The notes below the pieces were generated by a model. The model saw nothing but the letters and a program-made list of their open reading frames with translations. It was not told where the DNA came from and ran no database searches. Positions 7,349-13,677 of a DNA stretch of 13,677 nt are shown here, in pieces (within the stretch, counting starts at the first letter, position 1; each line of letters begins with the position of its first letter). Source of the stretch: Bacteroidales bacterium (GTDB lineage: Bacteria > Bacteroidota > Bacteroidia > Bacteroidales > UBA932); contig JAFYIK010000081.1 in assembly GCA_017538685.1 (NCBI GenBank), positions 1 through 13,677 of the forward strand, given 5' to 3'. A program made the translations under genes and the position numbers.

Positions 7349-8833
7349 ATGCCCCAGGCGAAATACACAAACGGAGGACGCAAAGGCAAGGACGTCGTCG
7401 AGGACATCGGGCGTGAGATGGGTCGCATACCCCCTCAGGCACTCGATGTGGAAGACGCCGTCCTCGGCGCGATGCTCCTCGAGCCCAACTGTGTGGACGA
7501 GGCACTCGAAGCGCTTACCAAAAAGTGCTTCTACCTCGAGCGCAATCGCCTGATTTTCGAGGCCATAGTCGCGCTGCACAACTCCAACGCGCCGGTGGAT
7601 ATCATCACCGTCACGGAAAAGCTGCGCCATATGGACACCCTCGAGAAAGTGGGGGGTCCTTCGGTGCTCGCCGAACTTTCGGGCAAGATAGGCTCGGCAG
7701 CCTACATAGAGTCCTATGTCAGGATCCTCCAGCAGAAAGCCATCCAGCGCGACCTCATCTCCGCCGCCCACGACATCCTGAGCAACGCCTACAACGAGCA
7801 GGTGACGGTGGACGACCTGATCGACATAGCCCAGTCGGAAGTCTACGAAGCCACCCAGAGCTCTGACCGCAAGAACGTGCAGACGATAGGCTCGGTGATC
7901 AACCAGGCCCTCGAGCGCGTGCAGGCCCTTCAGGAAGTGGAAGGCCTCAGCGGCGTGCCCTCCGGCTTCGCGACCCTGGACCGCATCACCAACGGCTGGC
8001 AGGCTTCGGACCTCATCATCCTGGCCGCCCGTCCGTCCGTGGGTAAGACGGCGTTCTCGCTCAACCTCGCCCGCAACGCTGCCGTGGACCACAATATCCC
8101 GGTGGCTTTCTTCTCCCTGGAAATGTCCTCGCTCCAGCTCGGCCAGCGTCTTATGACCTCCGAGTCCGGCCTCAGCGCAGACAAGATCAAAGGTGGCGTG
8201 AAGCTCCAGAACGACGAATGGAACCTCCTCGAGCAGTCGCTCAAGAAGCTTTCCGCGGCGCCTCTCTACGTCGATGAGACGCCTGGCCTGCCGATTATGG
8301 AGTTCCGCAGCAAGGTGAAGACCCTGGTGAAGCAGAAGAAGGTGAGGCTCGTGATAGTGGACTATCTCCAGCTTATGCAGGGCCCTATCGAGCTCAAGGG
8401 CGTGCGCGAACAGGAAGTCGCCGCCATCTCCCGTATGCTCAAGGCCACTGCGAAGGAGCTTAACATCCCCATCATCGCCCTGTCGCAGCTCTCGCGCCAG
8501 GCGGTACAGAGGCAGGGCGGCGGCGGAAAGCCGGTGCTGTCCGACCTCCGCGAGTCCGGAAGTATCGAGCAGGATGCCGATATGGTCATCTTCATCCACA
8601 GGCCCGATTTCGTGGGTCTGTCGGAGAACGAAGGCGACCGCGAGAAGACCCAGATCATAATCGCGAAGCACCGTAACGGTGAGACCCGCGACATCGATAT
8701 GCTGTTCAAGTCCGAACGTGTGAAGTTCGTGGAAGTGAAGGATACGCTGTATGCGGACACTCCCGAGTACGAGTCCGGAATGAATTCGCGCGACTATATT
8801 GAACCCGAAGAGAGATGGGAGAGCCAGATGTAA
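7349..8833 (+). CDS. dnaB: Replicative DNA helicase DnaB
   Basis: 494 residues, normal for the family. Hexameric 5'-to-3' helicase that unwinds DNA at the replication fork and recruits primase. The N-terminal domain begins PPQALDVEDAVLGAMLLEP; the RecA-like C-terminal domain has Walker A ARPSVGKT (Lys233, Thr234), a SLEMSSLQLGQR segment, Walker B with Asp338 in VIVDYLQLM, and SQLSRQ and DLRESGSIEQDADMV near the end. No intein interrupts the Walker or other motifs. ATG 7349 was chosen because it gives a typical short N-terminal tail and lies 3 bases after the zinc-ribbon gene. The last 19 bases overlap the start of the rseC-family gene in another frame. Confidence 0.97.
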   Translation: MPQAKYTNGGRKGKDVVEDIGREMGRIPPQALDVEDAVLGAMLLEPNCVDEALEALTKKCFYLERNRLIFEAIVALHNSNAPVDIITVTEKLRHMDTLEKVGGPSVLAELSGKIGSAAYIESYVRILQQKAIQRDLISAAHDILSNAYNEQVTVDDLIDIAQSEVYEATQSSDRKNVQTIGSVINQALERVQALQEVEGLSGVPSGFATLDRITNGWQASDLIILAARPSVGKTAFSLNLARNAAVDHNIPVAFFSLEMSSLQLGQRLMTSESGLSADKIKGGVKLQNDEWNLLEQSLKKLSAAPLYVDETPGLPIMEFRSKVKTLVKQKKVRLVIVDYLQLMQGPIELKGVREQEVAAISRMLKATAKELNIPIIALSQLSRQAVQRQGGGGKPVLSDLRESGSIEQDADMVIFIHRPDFVGLSENEGDREKTQIIIAKHRNGETRDIDMLFKSERVKFVEVKDTLYADTPEYESGMNSRDYIEPEERWESQM

Positions 8834-9231
8834 TACGCCACACCGGCAAGATCGTGGATTTTACCCCGGAGACTATTTCAGTGGAAATTATCTCCGAGGC
8901 GGCCTGCGCCTCGTGCCACGCCGCGCAGCTCTGCGGGATGTCGGAAAGCAAGACCAAGATAGTCGAGGTTCCCGCCCAGCTCGGATATGAGCCGGGAGAG
9001 GAAGTGTGGGTGATTATGAAGAAGTCGATGGGAGTCAAGGCCGTGACGGTGGGATATGTCCTGCCGCTGGTCGTGCTGGTCGTCGTGCTTCTCGCCTGCC
9101 TCCTCGCGGGAGCGTCGGAGCTGGTCTCCGGCCTTTCGGCTATCGGCGCCGTGGGCGTGTATTATCTCGTAATCTGGCTTTTCAGAAATAAACTCAGAAA
9201 CACTTACACCTTTTATATAAAGAAGAAATGA
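8815..9231 (+). CDS. rseC: RseC/MucC-family membrane protein (SoxR-reducing system component)
   Basis: 138 residues. The N-terminal cytoplasmic part holds a Cys motif (Cys31, Cys34, Cys40 in CASCHAAQLC) typical of the RseC family, followed by two membrane helices (about 78-100 and 104-122) and a basic tail. In E. coli, RseC and the Rsx/Rnf proteins keep SoxR reduced; in Bacteroidetes the gene commonly precedes rnfB. The start ATG 8815 lies inside dnaB and is the only ATG giving the whole N-terminal domain. The stop overlaps the rnfB start (ATGA), so it is probably translationally coupled to the RNF operon. No SoxR or sigma-E gene is seen here, so its partner in this organism is unclear. Confidence 0.88.
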   Translation: MGEPDVIRHTGKIVDFTPETISVEIISEAACASCHAAQLCGMSESKTKIVEVPAQLGYEPGEEVWVIMKKSMGVKAVTVGYVLPLVVLVVVLLACLLAGASELVSGLSAIGAVGVYYLVIWLFRNKLRNTYTFYIKKK

Positions 9232-10121
9232 CTGGATCGATAATCTGGACAATCGCGGTCCTCAGCGGCCTCGGACTTCTTCTCGCCCTGCTGCTCTATC
9301 TGCTGGCGAAGAAGTTCAAGGTGGAAGAGGACCCGCGCATCGACGAGGTGGAGAAGGTGATGCCGGGCGCCAACTGCGGCGGATGCGGCTTCGCCGGCTG
9401 CCGGGCCTTCGCCGATTCCGCCGTGAAAGCGCCCAATCTGGACAACCATTACTGTCCGGTCGGGGGGAACGACGTGATGAAGCAGGTGGCTGCCATCCTC
9501 GGCTATGAAGTCAAAGAAAAGGCCCCTGAGGTGGCTGTGGTAAGGTGCAACGGCACCTGCGCGAACCGCCCGAGGACCAACACCTACGACGGAGTGCAGT
9601 CGTGCAAGGTGAAGGCCGCGCTCTATGCCGGCGACACCGCCTGCGCCTTCGGATGCCTCGGTTGCGGCGACTGCGCGGCCGCCTGCCAGTTCGGCGCTCT
9701 CTCTATGGATCCCGCGACCGGACTCCCGGTGGTGGACGAAGAGAAATGTACCGCTTGCGGCGCCTGCGTCAAAGCCTGCCCGAAGGCCATCATAGAGTTG
9801 AGGCCTAAGGGACCTCGCGGCATGAAGGTGCTGGTGAGCTGTGTCAACAAAGACAAAGGTCCGGTCGCGAAGAAAGCTTGCGCGGCTGCCTGCATCGGCT
9901 GCGGCATCTGCGCGAAGACCTGTACGCACGACGCGATACTCGTAGAGAACAATATAGCCTATATCGACGCCTCGAAGTGCAAGCTCTGCCGCGAATGCGA
10001 AGCTATGTGCCCGACCGGTTCGATAATAGGACTCAATTTCCCGAAGCCCCTCGACAAGGACACCATCAAGGCCCGTATCGCGGAGCGTAACAAGAAGGCA
10101 AAGGAGGCGGCAAATGCGTAA
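9228..10121 (+). CDS. rnfB: RNF complex subunit RnfB (iron-sulfur protein)
   Basis: 297 residues. RnfB takes electrons from ferredoxin and passes them within the RNF complex. One N-terminal membrane helix (about 4-24) is followed by the RnfB [4Fe-4S] motif with Cys50, Cys53, Cys58 and Cys76. Several ferredoxin-like clusters come next: CLGCGDCAAAC, CTACGACVKACP, CIGCGICAKTC and CKLCRECEAMCP, plus an extra Cys-containing stretch (RCNGTC and QSC) ahead of them. The tail is Lys/Ala rich. It starts at the ATG overlapping the rseC-family stop and ends with an 8-base overlap into rnfC. The only CATG tetranucleotide found in the window lies in this gene. Confidence 0.96.
   Translation: MTGSIIWTIAVLSGLGLLLALLLYLLAKKFKVEEDPRIDEVEKVMPGANCGGCGFAGCRAFADSAVKAPNLDNHYCPVGGNDVMKQVAAILGYEVKEKAPEVAVVRCNGTCANRPRTNTYDGVQSCKVKAALYAGDTACAFGCLGCGDCAAACQFGALSMDPATGLPVVDEEKCTACGACVKACPKAIIELRPKGPRGMKVLVSCVNKDKGPVAKKACAAACIGCGICAKTCTHDAILVENNIAYIDASKCKLCRECEAMCPTGSIIGLNFPKPLDKDTIKARIAERNKKAKEAANA
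9821..9824. other. Sole CATG site found in the window
   Basis: Scanning every CAT in the sequence by eye, this is the one place where it is followed by G (a Gly-Met codon pair, GGC ATG, in rnfB). CATC, CATA and CATT are all common, and so are ATG triplets preceded by T, G or A. Confidence 0.85.
10101..10107 (+). promoter_or_regulatory. Strong Shine-Dalgarno site for rnfC
   Basis: AAGGAGG six bases before the rnfC ATG at 10114, within the last codons of rnfB. It supports this start. Most starts in this window lack such a site, as is normal in Bacteroidetes. Confidence 0.8.
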
Positions 10122-11493
10122 ATTAACGTTCAGCATCGGCGGAGTCCATCCGGACGACGCCAAGATCTCGAAGGACTGCAAGATCGAGGTCCTTCCTCTG
10201 CCTCAGACGGTGTATGTGTCCGTGGCCCAGCATCTTGGGGCCCCGGCAGTGCCCGTGGTAGCAGTAGGGGATAAAGTTAAAACAGGCCAGGTGATTGCCG
10301 AGCCCGGCGGATTCATTTCCGCGTTCGTGCATTCTCCCGTGAGCGGAACAGTCAAGTCCATCGCCCCGCGAGCGGATCTGGCAGGCAAGCCTGTCGCCCA
10401 CATAGAGATTGCGATGGAGGGAGACGAATGGGCGGAAGGCATCGACCTTTCGGACACTCTCGTCACCGAACTTCCGACCGACAAAGCCGCCACACTCGAA
10501 AAGATCAAGCAGTGCGGCATCGTAGGCCTCGGCGGAGCGACTTTCCCTACCCACGTCAAACTCAATCCCGCTCCGGGTTCGAAGGCCGAGTGCCTGATAA
10601 TCAACGGTGCGGAGTGCGAGCCTTACCTCACGAGCGATTATCGCATTATGCTCGAGCGCACGAAGGAGATTATCGTGGGCGCGGCCATTATGCAGCAGGT
10701 GCTCGGCGGTTGCAAGTGCGTGATCGGCATCGAAGAGAACAAACCGGAAGCTATAAAGAAGATGCGCGCTGCGCTATCCGAGCTTCCGTACGGCAATATC
10801 AAGGTCCAGCCTCTGAAGAAGCGCTACCCGCAGGGCGGTGAGAAACAGCTCATCGATGCGGTGATGAAGCGCCAGGTGGGCTCGGGCGGTCTTCCGATCA
10901 GCGTCGGTGCCGTGGTGCAGAACGCAGCTACCGCCCTGGCTGTCTACGAAGCCGTGCAGAAGAACAAGCCTTTGATCACCAATGTGCTTACCGTCACGGG
11001 CGATTGCCTGCCTGTCGAAAAGCAGCACAATTATCTGTTCAGAATCGGCATTCCGCTCAGCTTCATCGCCGAGTACGCCGGGGGAGTGCCGGAAGGCGCG
11101 GCGAAGATTATCAGCGGCGGCCCTATGATGGGACGCGCAATCTCCAATCTGGACGCCACCACCGTGAAGGGCTCGTCTTCCATCCTCTATCTGAGCGAGG
11201 AAGCGACCAGGCGCGCTCCCGAATCGAACTGTATCAGGTGCGGCCGCTGCGCCGAAGCCTGTCCTATGGGTCTTGAACCCTTCCTGCTGCGCCGTCTGAC
11301 GCTTGCCGGAGATCTCGAAGGCCTTGAACAAAATGCGATGCAGGACTGCATCGAGTGCGGCTGCTGCTTGTACAGCTGCCCGGCGAACATTCCGCTGCTC
11401 GACCTCCTGCGTCAGTCGAAGAACCAGGTGCTCGGCGCCATCCGCGCCCGTGCTGCAGCTGCAAAGGCCGCAGCCGAAGCCGCTAAAAAATAG
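10114..11493 (+). CDS. rnfC: RNF complex subunit RnfC (NADH/FMN and iron-sulfur subunit)
   Basis: 459 residues. RnfC is the peripheral subunit carrying the NAD(H)-reacting flavin site and two [4Fe-4S] clusters. Visible are the N-terminal QHLGAPAVPVVAVGD region and a barrel-sandwich-like stretch (GGFISAFVHSPVSGTV), an Nqo1-like Rossmann part with GLGGATFPTHVK and NGAECEPYLTSDYR, then an SLBB-like region. Two cluster motifs follow: Cys373, 376, 379, 383 (CIRCGRCAEACP) and Cys412, 415, 418, 422 (CIECGCCLYSCP). The C-terminus is an Ala/Lys repeat-like tail. The start is fixed by a strong ribosome site and overlaps rnfB by 8 bases. Confidence 0.96.
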   Translation: MRKLTFSIGGVHPDDAKISKDCKIEVLPLPQTVYVSVAQHLGAPAVPVVAVGDKVKTGQVIAEPGGFISAFVHSPVSGTVKSIAPRADLAGKPVAHIEIAMEGDEWAEGIDLSDTLVTELPTDKAATLEKIKQCGIVGLGGATFPTHVKLNPAPGSKAECLIINGAECEPYLTSDYRIMLERTKEIIVGAAIMQQVLGGCKCVIGIEENKPEAIKKMRAALSELPYGNIKVQPLKKRYPQGGEKQLIDAVMKRQVGSGGLPISVGAVVQNAATALAVYEAVQKNKPLITNVLTVTGDCLPVEKQHNYLFRIGIPLSFIAEYAGGVPEGAAKIISGGPMMGRAISNLDATTVKGSSSILYLSEEATRRAPESNCIRCGRCAEACPMGLEPFLLRRLTLAGDLEGLEQNAMQDCIECGCCLYSCPANIPLLDLLRQSKNQVLGAIRARAAAAKAAAEAAKK

Positions 11494-11499
11494 AAGCAT

Positions 11500-12465
11500 A
11501 TGGGAAAGAATATGTTAGTATCACCATCACCGCATATCCACGCCGCAGTGAGCACGCGCTCGCTGATGCTGGATGTGGTCATAGCGCTTCTGCCTGCGAC
11601 GATAGTCGCCGTGCTGTTCTACGGCTGGAGCGAGCTGCTCGTCCTTGGGGTGAGCATCGCTTCGTGCGTGCTGCTCGAGTGGGCGATTACCCGCTTCCTG
11701 ATGAAGAAGCCCTCGACCGTGGGCGATATGTCCGCAGTGGTCACAGGTCTTCTGCTGGCGCTCAACCTGCCCGTCACCACCCCCTGGTGGATCGTGCTTA
11801 TCGGCGCGGTCGTCGCAATCGGCGTGGCGAAGATGAGCTTCGGAGGAATAGGCCAGAACGTGTTCAACCCGGCCATCACGGCGCGCGTGTTCCTTCTGGT
11901 TTCGTTCCCGGCCCAGATGACCGATTGGACCGTGCCTGCCGGCTTCATCCATTCGACTGACGCCGTGTCCGGCGCGACCCTGCTCGGACGCTATGCCGAG
12001 GGCGGAATGGACGCAATAGCCGGAACGGACTATCTGCAGACGCTCTTCCTGAACATCGGCGGTTCGGCCGGTGAAATCAGCGCGCTTGCTCTGCTGGTCG
12101 GTTTCATTTATCTGCTTGTACGCAGGGTTATCAGGCCTTGGATCACTCTCAGCATCTTCGGAACCATAGCTCTGACGAGCCTTATCTTCTGGCTTGCGAA
12201 TCCTGCCCAGTTCAGCGATCCTCTGTTCAACCTCCTGTCCGGCGGCGTGATCCTCGGAGCCTGCTTTATGGCCACCGACTATGTCACTTCGCCTATGAGC
12301 AACCTCGGAGGCGTCATCTATGGTGTGGGTATCGGCCTGCTCGTGATGATGATCCGTTACTTCGGTTCGTATCCCGAGGGTATGAGCTTCGCGATTCTGC
12401 TAATGAATATGACGGTGCCGCTGCTCAACAACTGGTTCCATCAGAAAAAATACGGGAGGAAGTAG
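11500..12465 (+). CDS. rnfD: RNF complex subunit RnfD (membrane flavoprotein)
   Basis: 321 residues, polytopic NqrB/RnfD-family membrane subunit that takes part in ion translocation and carries a covalent FMN. Visible are SPSPHIHA near the start, GQNVFNPAITARVFLL, and the flavinylation motif DAVSGAT in which Thr160 is the expected FMN attachment residue (via phosphodiester, added by ApbE). Several long hydrophobic segments span the rest. It starts 6 bases after rnfC, without a clear ribosome site, and ends one base before rnfG. ApbE is not in the window. Confidence 0.95.
   Translation: MGKNMLVSPSPHIHAAVSTRSLMLDVVIALLPATIVAVLFYGWSELLVLGVSIASCVLLEWAITRFLMKKPSTVGDMSAVVTGLLLALNLPVTTPWWIVLIGAVVAIGVAKMSFGGIGQNVFNPAITARVFLLVSFPAQMTDWTVPAGFIHSTDAVSGATLLGRYAEGGMDAIAGTDYLQTLFLNIGGSAGEISALALLVGFIYLLVRRVIRPWITLSIFGTIALTSLIFWLANPAQFSDPLFNLLSGGVILGACFMATDYVTSPMSNLGGVIYGVGIGLLVMMIRYFGSYPEGMSFAILLMNMTVPLLNNWFHQKKYGRK
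12455..12459 (+). promoter_or_regulatory. Shine-Dalgarno site for rnfG
   Basis: GGAGG seven bases before the rnfG ATG at 12467, within the last codons of rnfD. It supports this start. Confidence 0.75.
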
Positions 12466-12466
12466 T

Positions 12467-13033
12467 ATGGCAGCTCAGTCTAATTTAAGGAATATGCTTC
12501 TCTGCCTCACGGGCGTTTGCCTCGTGTGTGCGAGTCTGCTGGCTGCGGTGAATGCCGTGACCAGGGACATTATCGCGGAGACAGCTCACAAGAATCTCGT
12601 GGCATCGATCGCCGCGGTGCTCCCTGAGGGCGGCGAACTCTCTGAGAGCCTTACGGCCGACGCTCCCGGAATCGGTGAGTACTATGTGCTTTCCGAGGAA
12701 GGCGCTCCCGTGGCTTATGCAGTGAAATCCACGACCAATGGTTTCGGAGGCGCCCTTACCCTTATGGTGGGAGTCCTTCCGGACGGAACGGTCTACAATA
12801 CTTCTGTGCTGGAGCACGCTGAGACTCCCGGCCTTGGCGCAAAGTGCACCGAAGAAGAGTCTCATTTCCGCACCCAGTTCAAGGGCTTCAGCGGAGTGCT
12901 GAAAGTCACCAAGGACGGCGGCGCGGTGGATGCTATCACCGCCTCGACCATTACCTCACGCGCTTTCACGCTCGCGGTGAAGCAGGCGGTGGATCTTGTA
13001 CAAACTTTAAATGGAGGATCGGACAATGAGTAA
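12467..13033 (+). CDS. rnfG: RNF complex subunit RnfG (periplasmic-facing flavoprotein)
   Basis: 188 residues. One N-terminal membrane helix (about 8-30) is followed by an FMN-binding domain outside the cytoplasmic membrane face, which carries a covalent FMN in this family. The expected motif Dxx(S/T)GATxS appears here as Asp155-A-I-T-A-S-Thr161-I-T; the attachment Thr161 is present, while the usual GA is AS and the last Ser is Thr. GFGGALTLMVGV and ETPGLGAKCTE are other family segments. It follows rnfD by one base and overlaps rnfE by 8 bases. A flavinylated, active subunit is the likely reading, given the intact Thr and intact operon. Confidence 0.93.
   Translation: MAAQSNLRNMLLCLTGVCLVCASLLAAVNAVTRDIIAETAHKNLVASIAAVLPEGGELSESLTADAPGIGEYYVLSEEGAPVAYAVKSTTNGFGGALTLMVGVLPDGTVYNTSVLEHAETPGLGAKCTEEESHFRTQFKGFSGVLKVTKDGGAVDAITASTITSRAFTLAVKQAVDLVQTLNGGSDNE
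13013..13017 (+). promoter_or_regulatory. Shine-Dalgarno site that decides the rnfE start
   Basis: GGAGG eight bases before ATG 13026. The longer in-frame start at ATG 13011 overlaps this site itself and has no ribosome site of its own, so 13026 is preferred; it gives MSKMHFLTDG. Confidence 0.75.
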
Positions 13034-13607
13034 AATGCATTTTCTGACGGACGGTCTTGTCAAGAACAACCCGACCTTCGTGCTCGTGCTCGGAATGTGT
13101 CCGACGCTTGCCACCACCACCTCGGCTATGAACGGCCTTGAGATGGGTCTCGCGACTATGTTCGTGCTTATCCTCTCGAATATGGTGATATCGCTCATTT
13201 CGCCCATAGTGCCTGACAAGGTCCACATCCCTGTCTACATCGTGGTGATCGCGACCTTCGTGACACTGCTAGAATTGCTGATGAAGGCTTATGTGCCTGA
13301 CATCTACGCGACCCTCGGTCTGTTCATCCCGCTTATCGTGGTGAACTGCATCGTGCTCGGCCGCGCAGAGGCTTTTGCGAATAAGAACGGAATCGGCGCT
13401 TCCGCGCTGGACGGAATCGGCGTCGGCCTCGGTTTCACGCTGTCGCTGACGGTTATCGGCCTTGTCCGCGAGCTGCTCGGCAGCGGAGCCGCCTTCGGCT
13501 ACAAGCTCCTGCCCGGCGACGGCATTCTAGCCTTCGTGCTCGCGCCCGGAGCTTTCATCGTGATCGGTTACCTTATGGTTTTGTTTAACAAATATCTGAA
13601 GAAGTAA
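13026..13607 (+). CDS. rnfE: RNF complex subunit RnfE (membrane protein)
   Basis: 193 residues from ATG 13026; a longer start at 13011 would add five residues (MEDRT) that precede the usual N-terminus. RnfE and RnfA are homologous six-helix membrane proteins inserted in opposite orientations that hold a [2Fe-2S] cluster between them in the membrane in the related NQR/RNF structures. Visible features are LVKNNPTFVLVLGMCPTLA, with the conserved Cys beside PTLA, and NCIVLGRAEAFANKNG with a second conserved Cys, plus repeated hydrophobic helices. Its stop overlaps the rnfA start (TAATG). Confidence 0.95.
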   Translation: MSKMHFLTDGLVKNNPTFVLVLGMCPTLATTTSAMNGLEMGLATMFVLILSNMVISLISPIVPDKVHIPVYIVVIATFVTLLELLMKAYVPDIYATLGLFIPLIVVNCIVLGRAEAFANKNGIGASALDGIGVGLGFTLSLTVIGLVRELLGSGAAFGYKLLPGDGILAFVLAPGAFIVIGYLMVLFNKYLKK

Positions 13608-13677
13608 TGGCAGAGTATCTCTTAATCATCGTTTCAGCGATATTCGTTAACAATATCCTGCTGGCGCAGTTCCTCGG
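13607..13677 (+). CDS. rnfA: RNF complex subunit RnfA, 3'-truncated
   Basis: Only 23 complete codons are present before the window ends: MAEYLLIIVSAIFVNN followed by ILLAQFLG, the typical first membrane helix of RnfA with the VNN motif. It overlaps the rnfE stop by one base and completes the expected B-C-D-G-E-A order. The rest of the gene, including its Cys ligands, is outside the window. Confidence 0.9.
   Translation, partial: MAEYLLIIVSAIFVNNILLAQFL

Noticed and set aside
6506..8671. A 721-codon open frame on the minus strand across the zinc-ribbon and dnaB genes
   Set aside because: It lies antisense to two well-identified proteins, has a His/Leu/Val/Arg-rich composition with no recognisable motif, and arises because G/C-ending codons of the + strand genes leave few stops in that antisense frame.
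11440..11490. Ala/Lys-rich repeat-like end of rnfC
   Set aside because: Low-complexity tails of this kind are common at RnfC C-termini and no exact DNA repeat is present.
13011..13025. Longer rnfE start at ATG 13011
   Set aside because: It overlaps the GGAGG that serves ATG 13026 and adds residues not expected at the RnfE N-terminus.
1..13677. CTAG scarcity (four sites seen: near 2794, 6184, 13269, 13528)
   Set aside because: Low CTAG is common in many bacterial genomes and is less extreme here than the loss of CATG.

Overview
The window is a tightly packed, single-strand (+) gene cluster from what looks like a high-GC member of the Bacteroidales. The evidence for lineage is the rnfBCDGEA order with an rseC-family gene in front, Bacteroidetes-style AlaS and LptF/G sequences, paired M23 peptidases sharing an N-terminal DDDVY/DNDVY motif, and one good match to the Bacteroidetes promoter (TTG, 20 nt, TAnnTTTG). 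No RNA gene, mobile element, CRISPR array or clear terminator is visible. Only about 55 bases lie between genes, and several neighbours overlap.

Layout: 1-1812 is the 3' part of alaS (alanyl-tRNA synthetase, cut by the window start). 1828-4254 is one uninterrupted reading frame in which a complete LptF/LptG-type lipopolysaccharide-export permease runs straight into a complete methionyl-tRNA formyltransferase (Fmt). 4267-6187 holds two overlapping, paralogous, membrane-anchored M23 (LytM) peptidases. 6194-6511 is a small MerR-type regulator, 6524-7345 a coiled-coil protein with a C4 zinc ribbon, and 7349-8833 the replicative helicase DnaB. 8815-13677 is an rseC-family gene followed by the RNF complex rnfB, C, D, G, E and the first 23 codons of rnfA, which runs off the window.

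The front half combines translation (AlaS, Fmt) with envelope building (LptF/G, M23 peptidases). The rear half is replication (DnaB) and membrane redox energy coupling (RNF: ferredoxin to NAD+, coupled to ion movement). RnfD keeps the standard threonine motif for covalent FMN and RnfG has a variant of it; the FMN transferase ApbE is not in the window.

The most notable observations are the in-frame LptF/G-Fmt fusion, with a basic, probably amphipathic linker that would place Fmt on the cytoplasmic face of the inner membrane, and a near-total absence of the tetranucleotide CATG (one copy found by eye in 13.7 kb). Codons before Met switch from C-ending to T-ending, as if CATG were selected against. 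Also notable are a probable leaderless promoter directly in front of the first M23 gene and strong Shine-Dalgarno sequences limited to rnfC, rnfG and rnfE.
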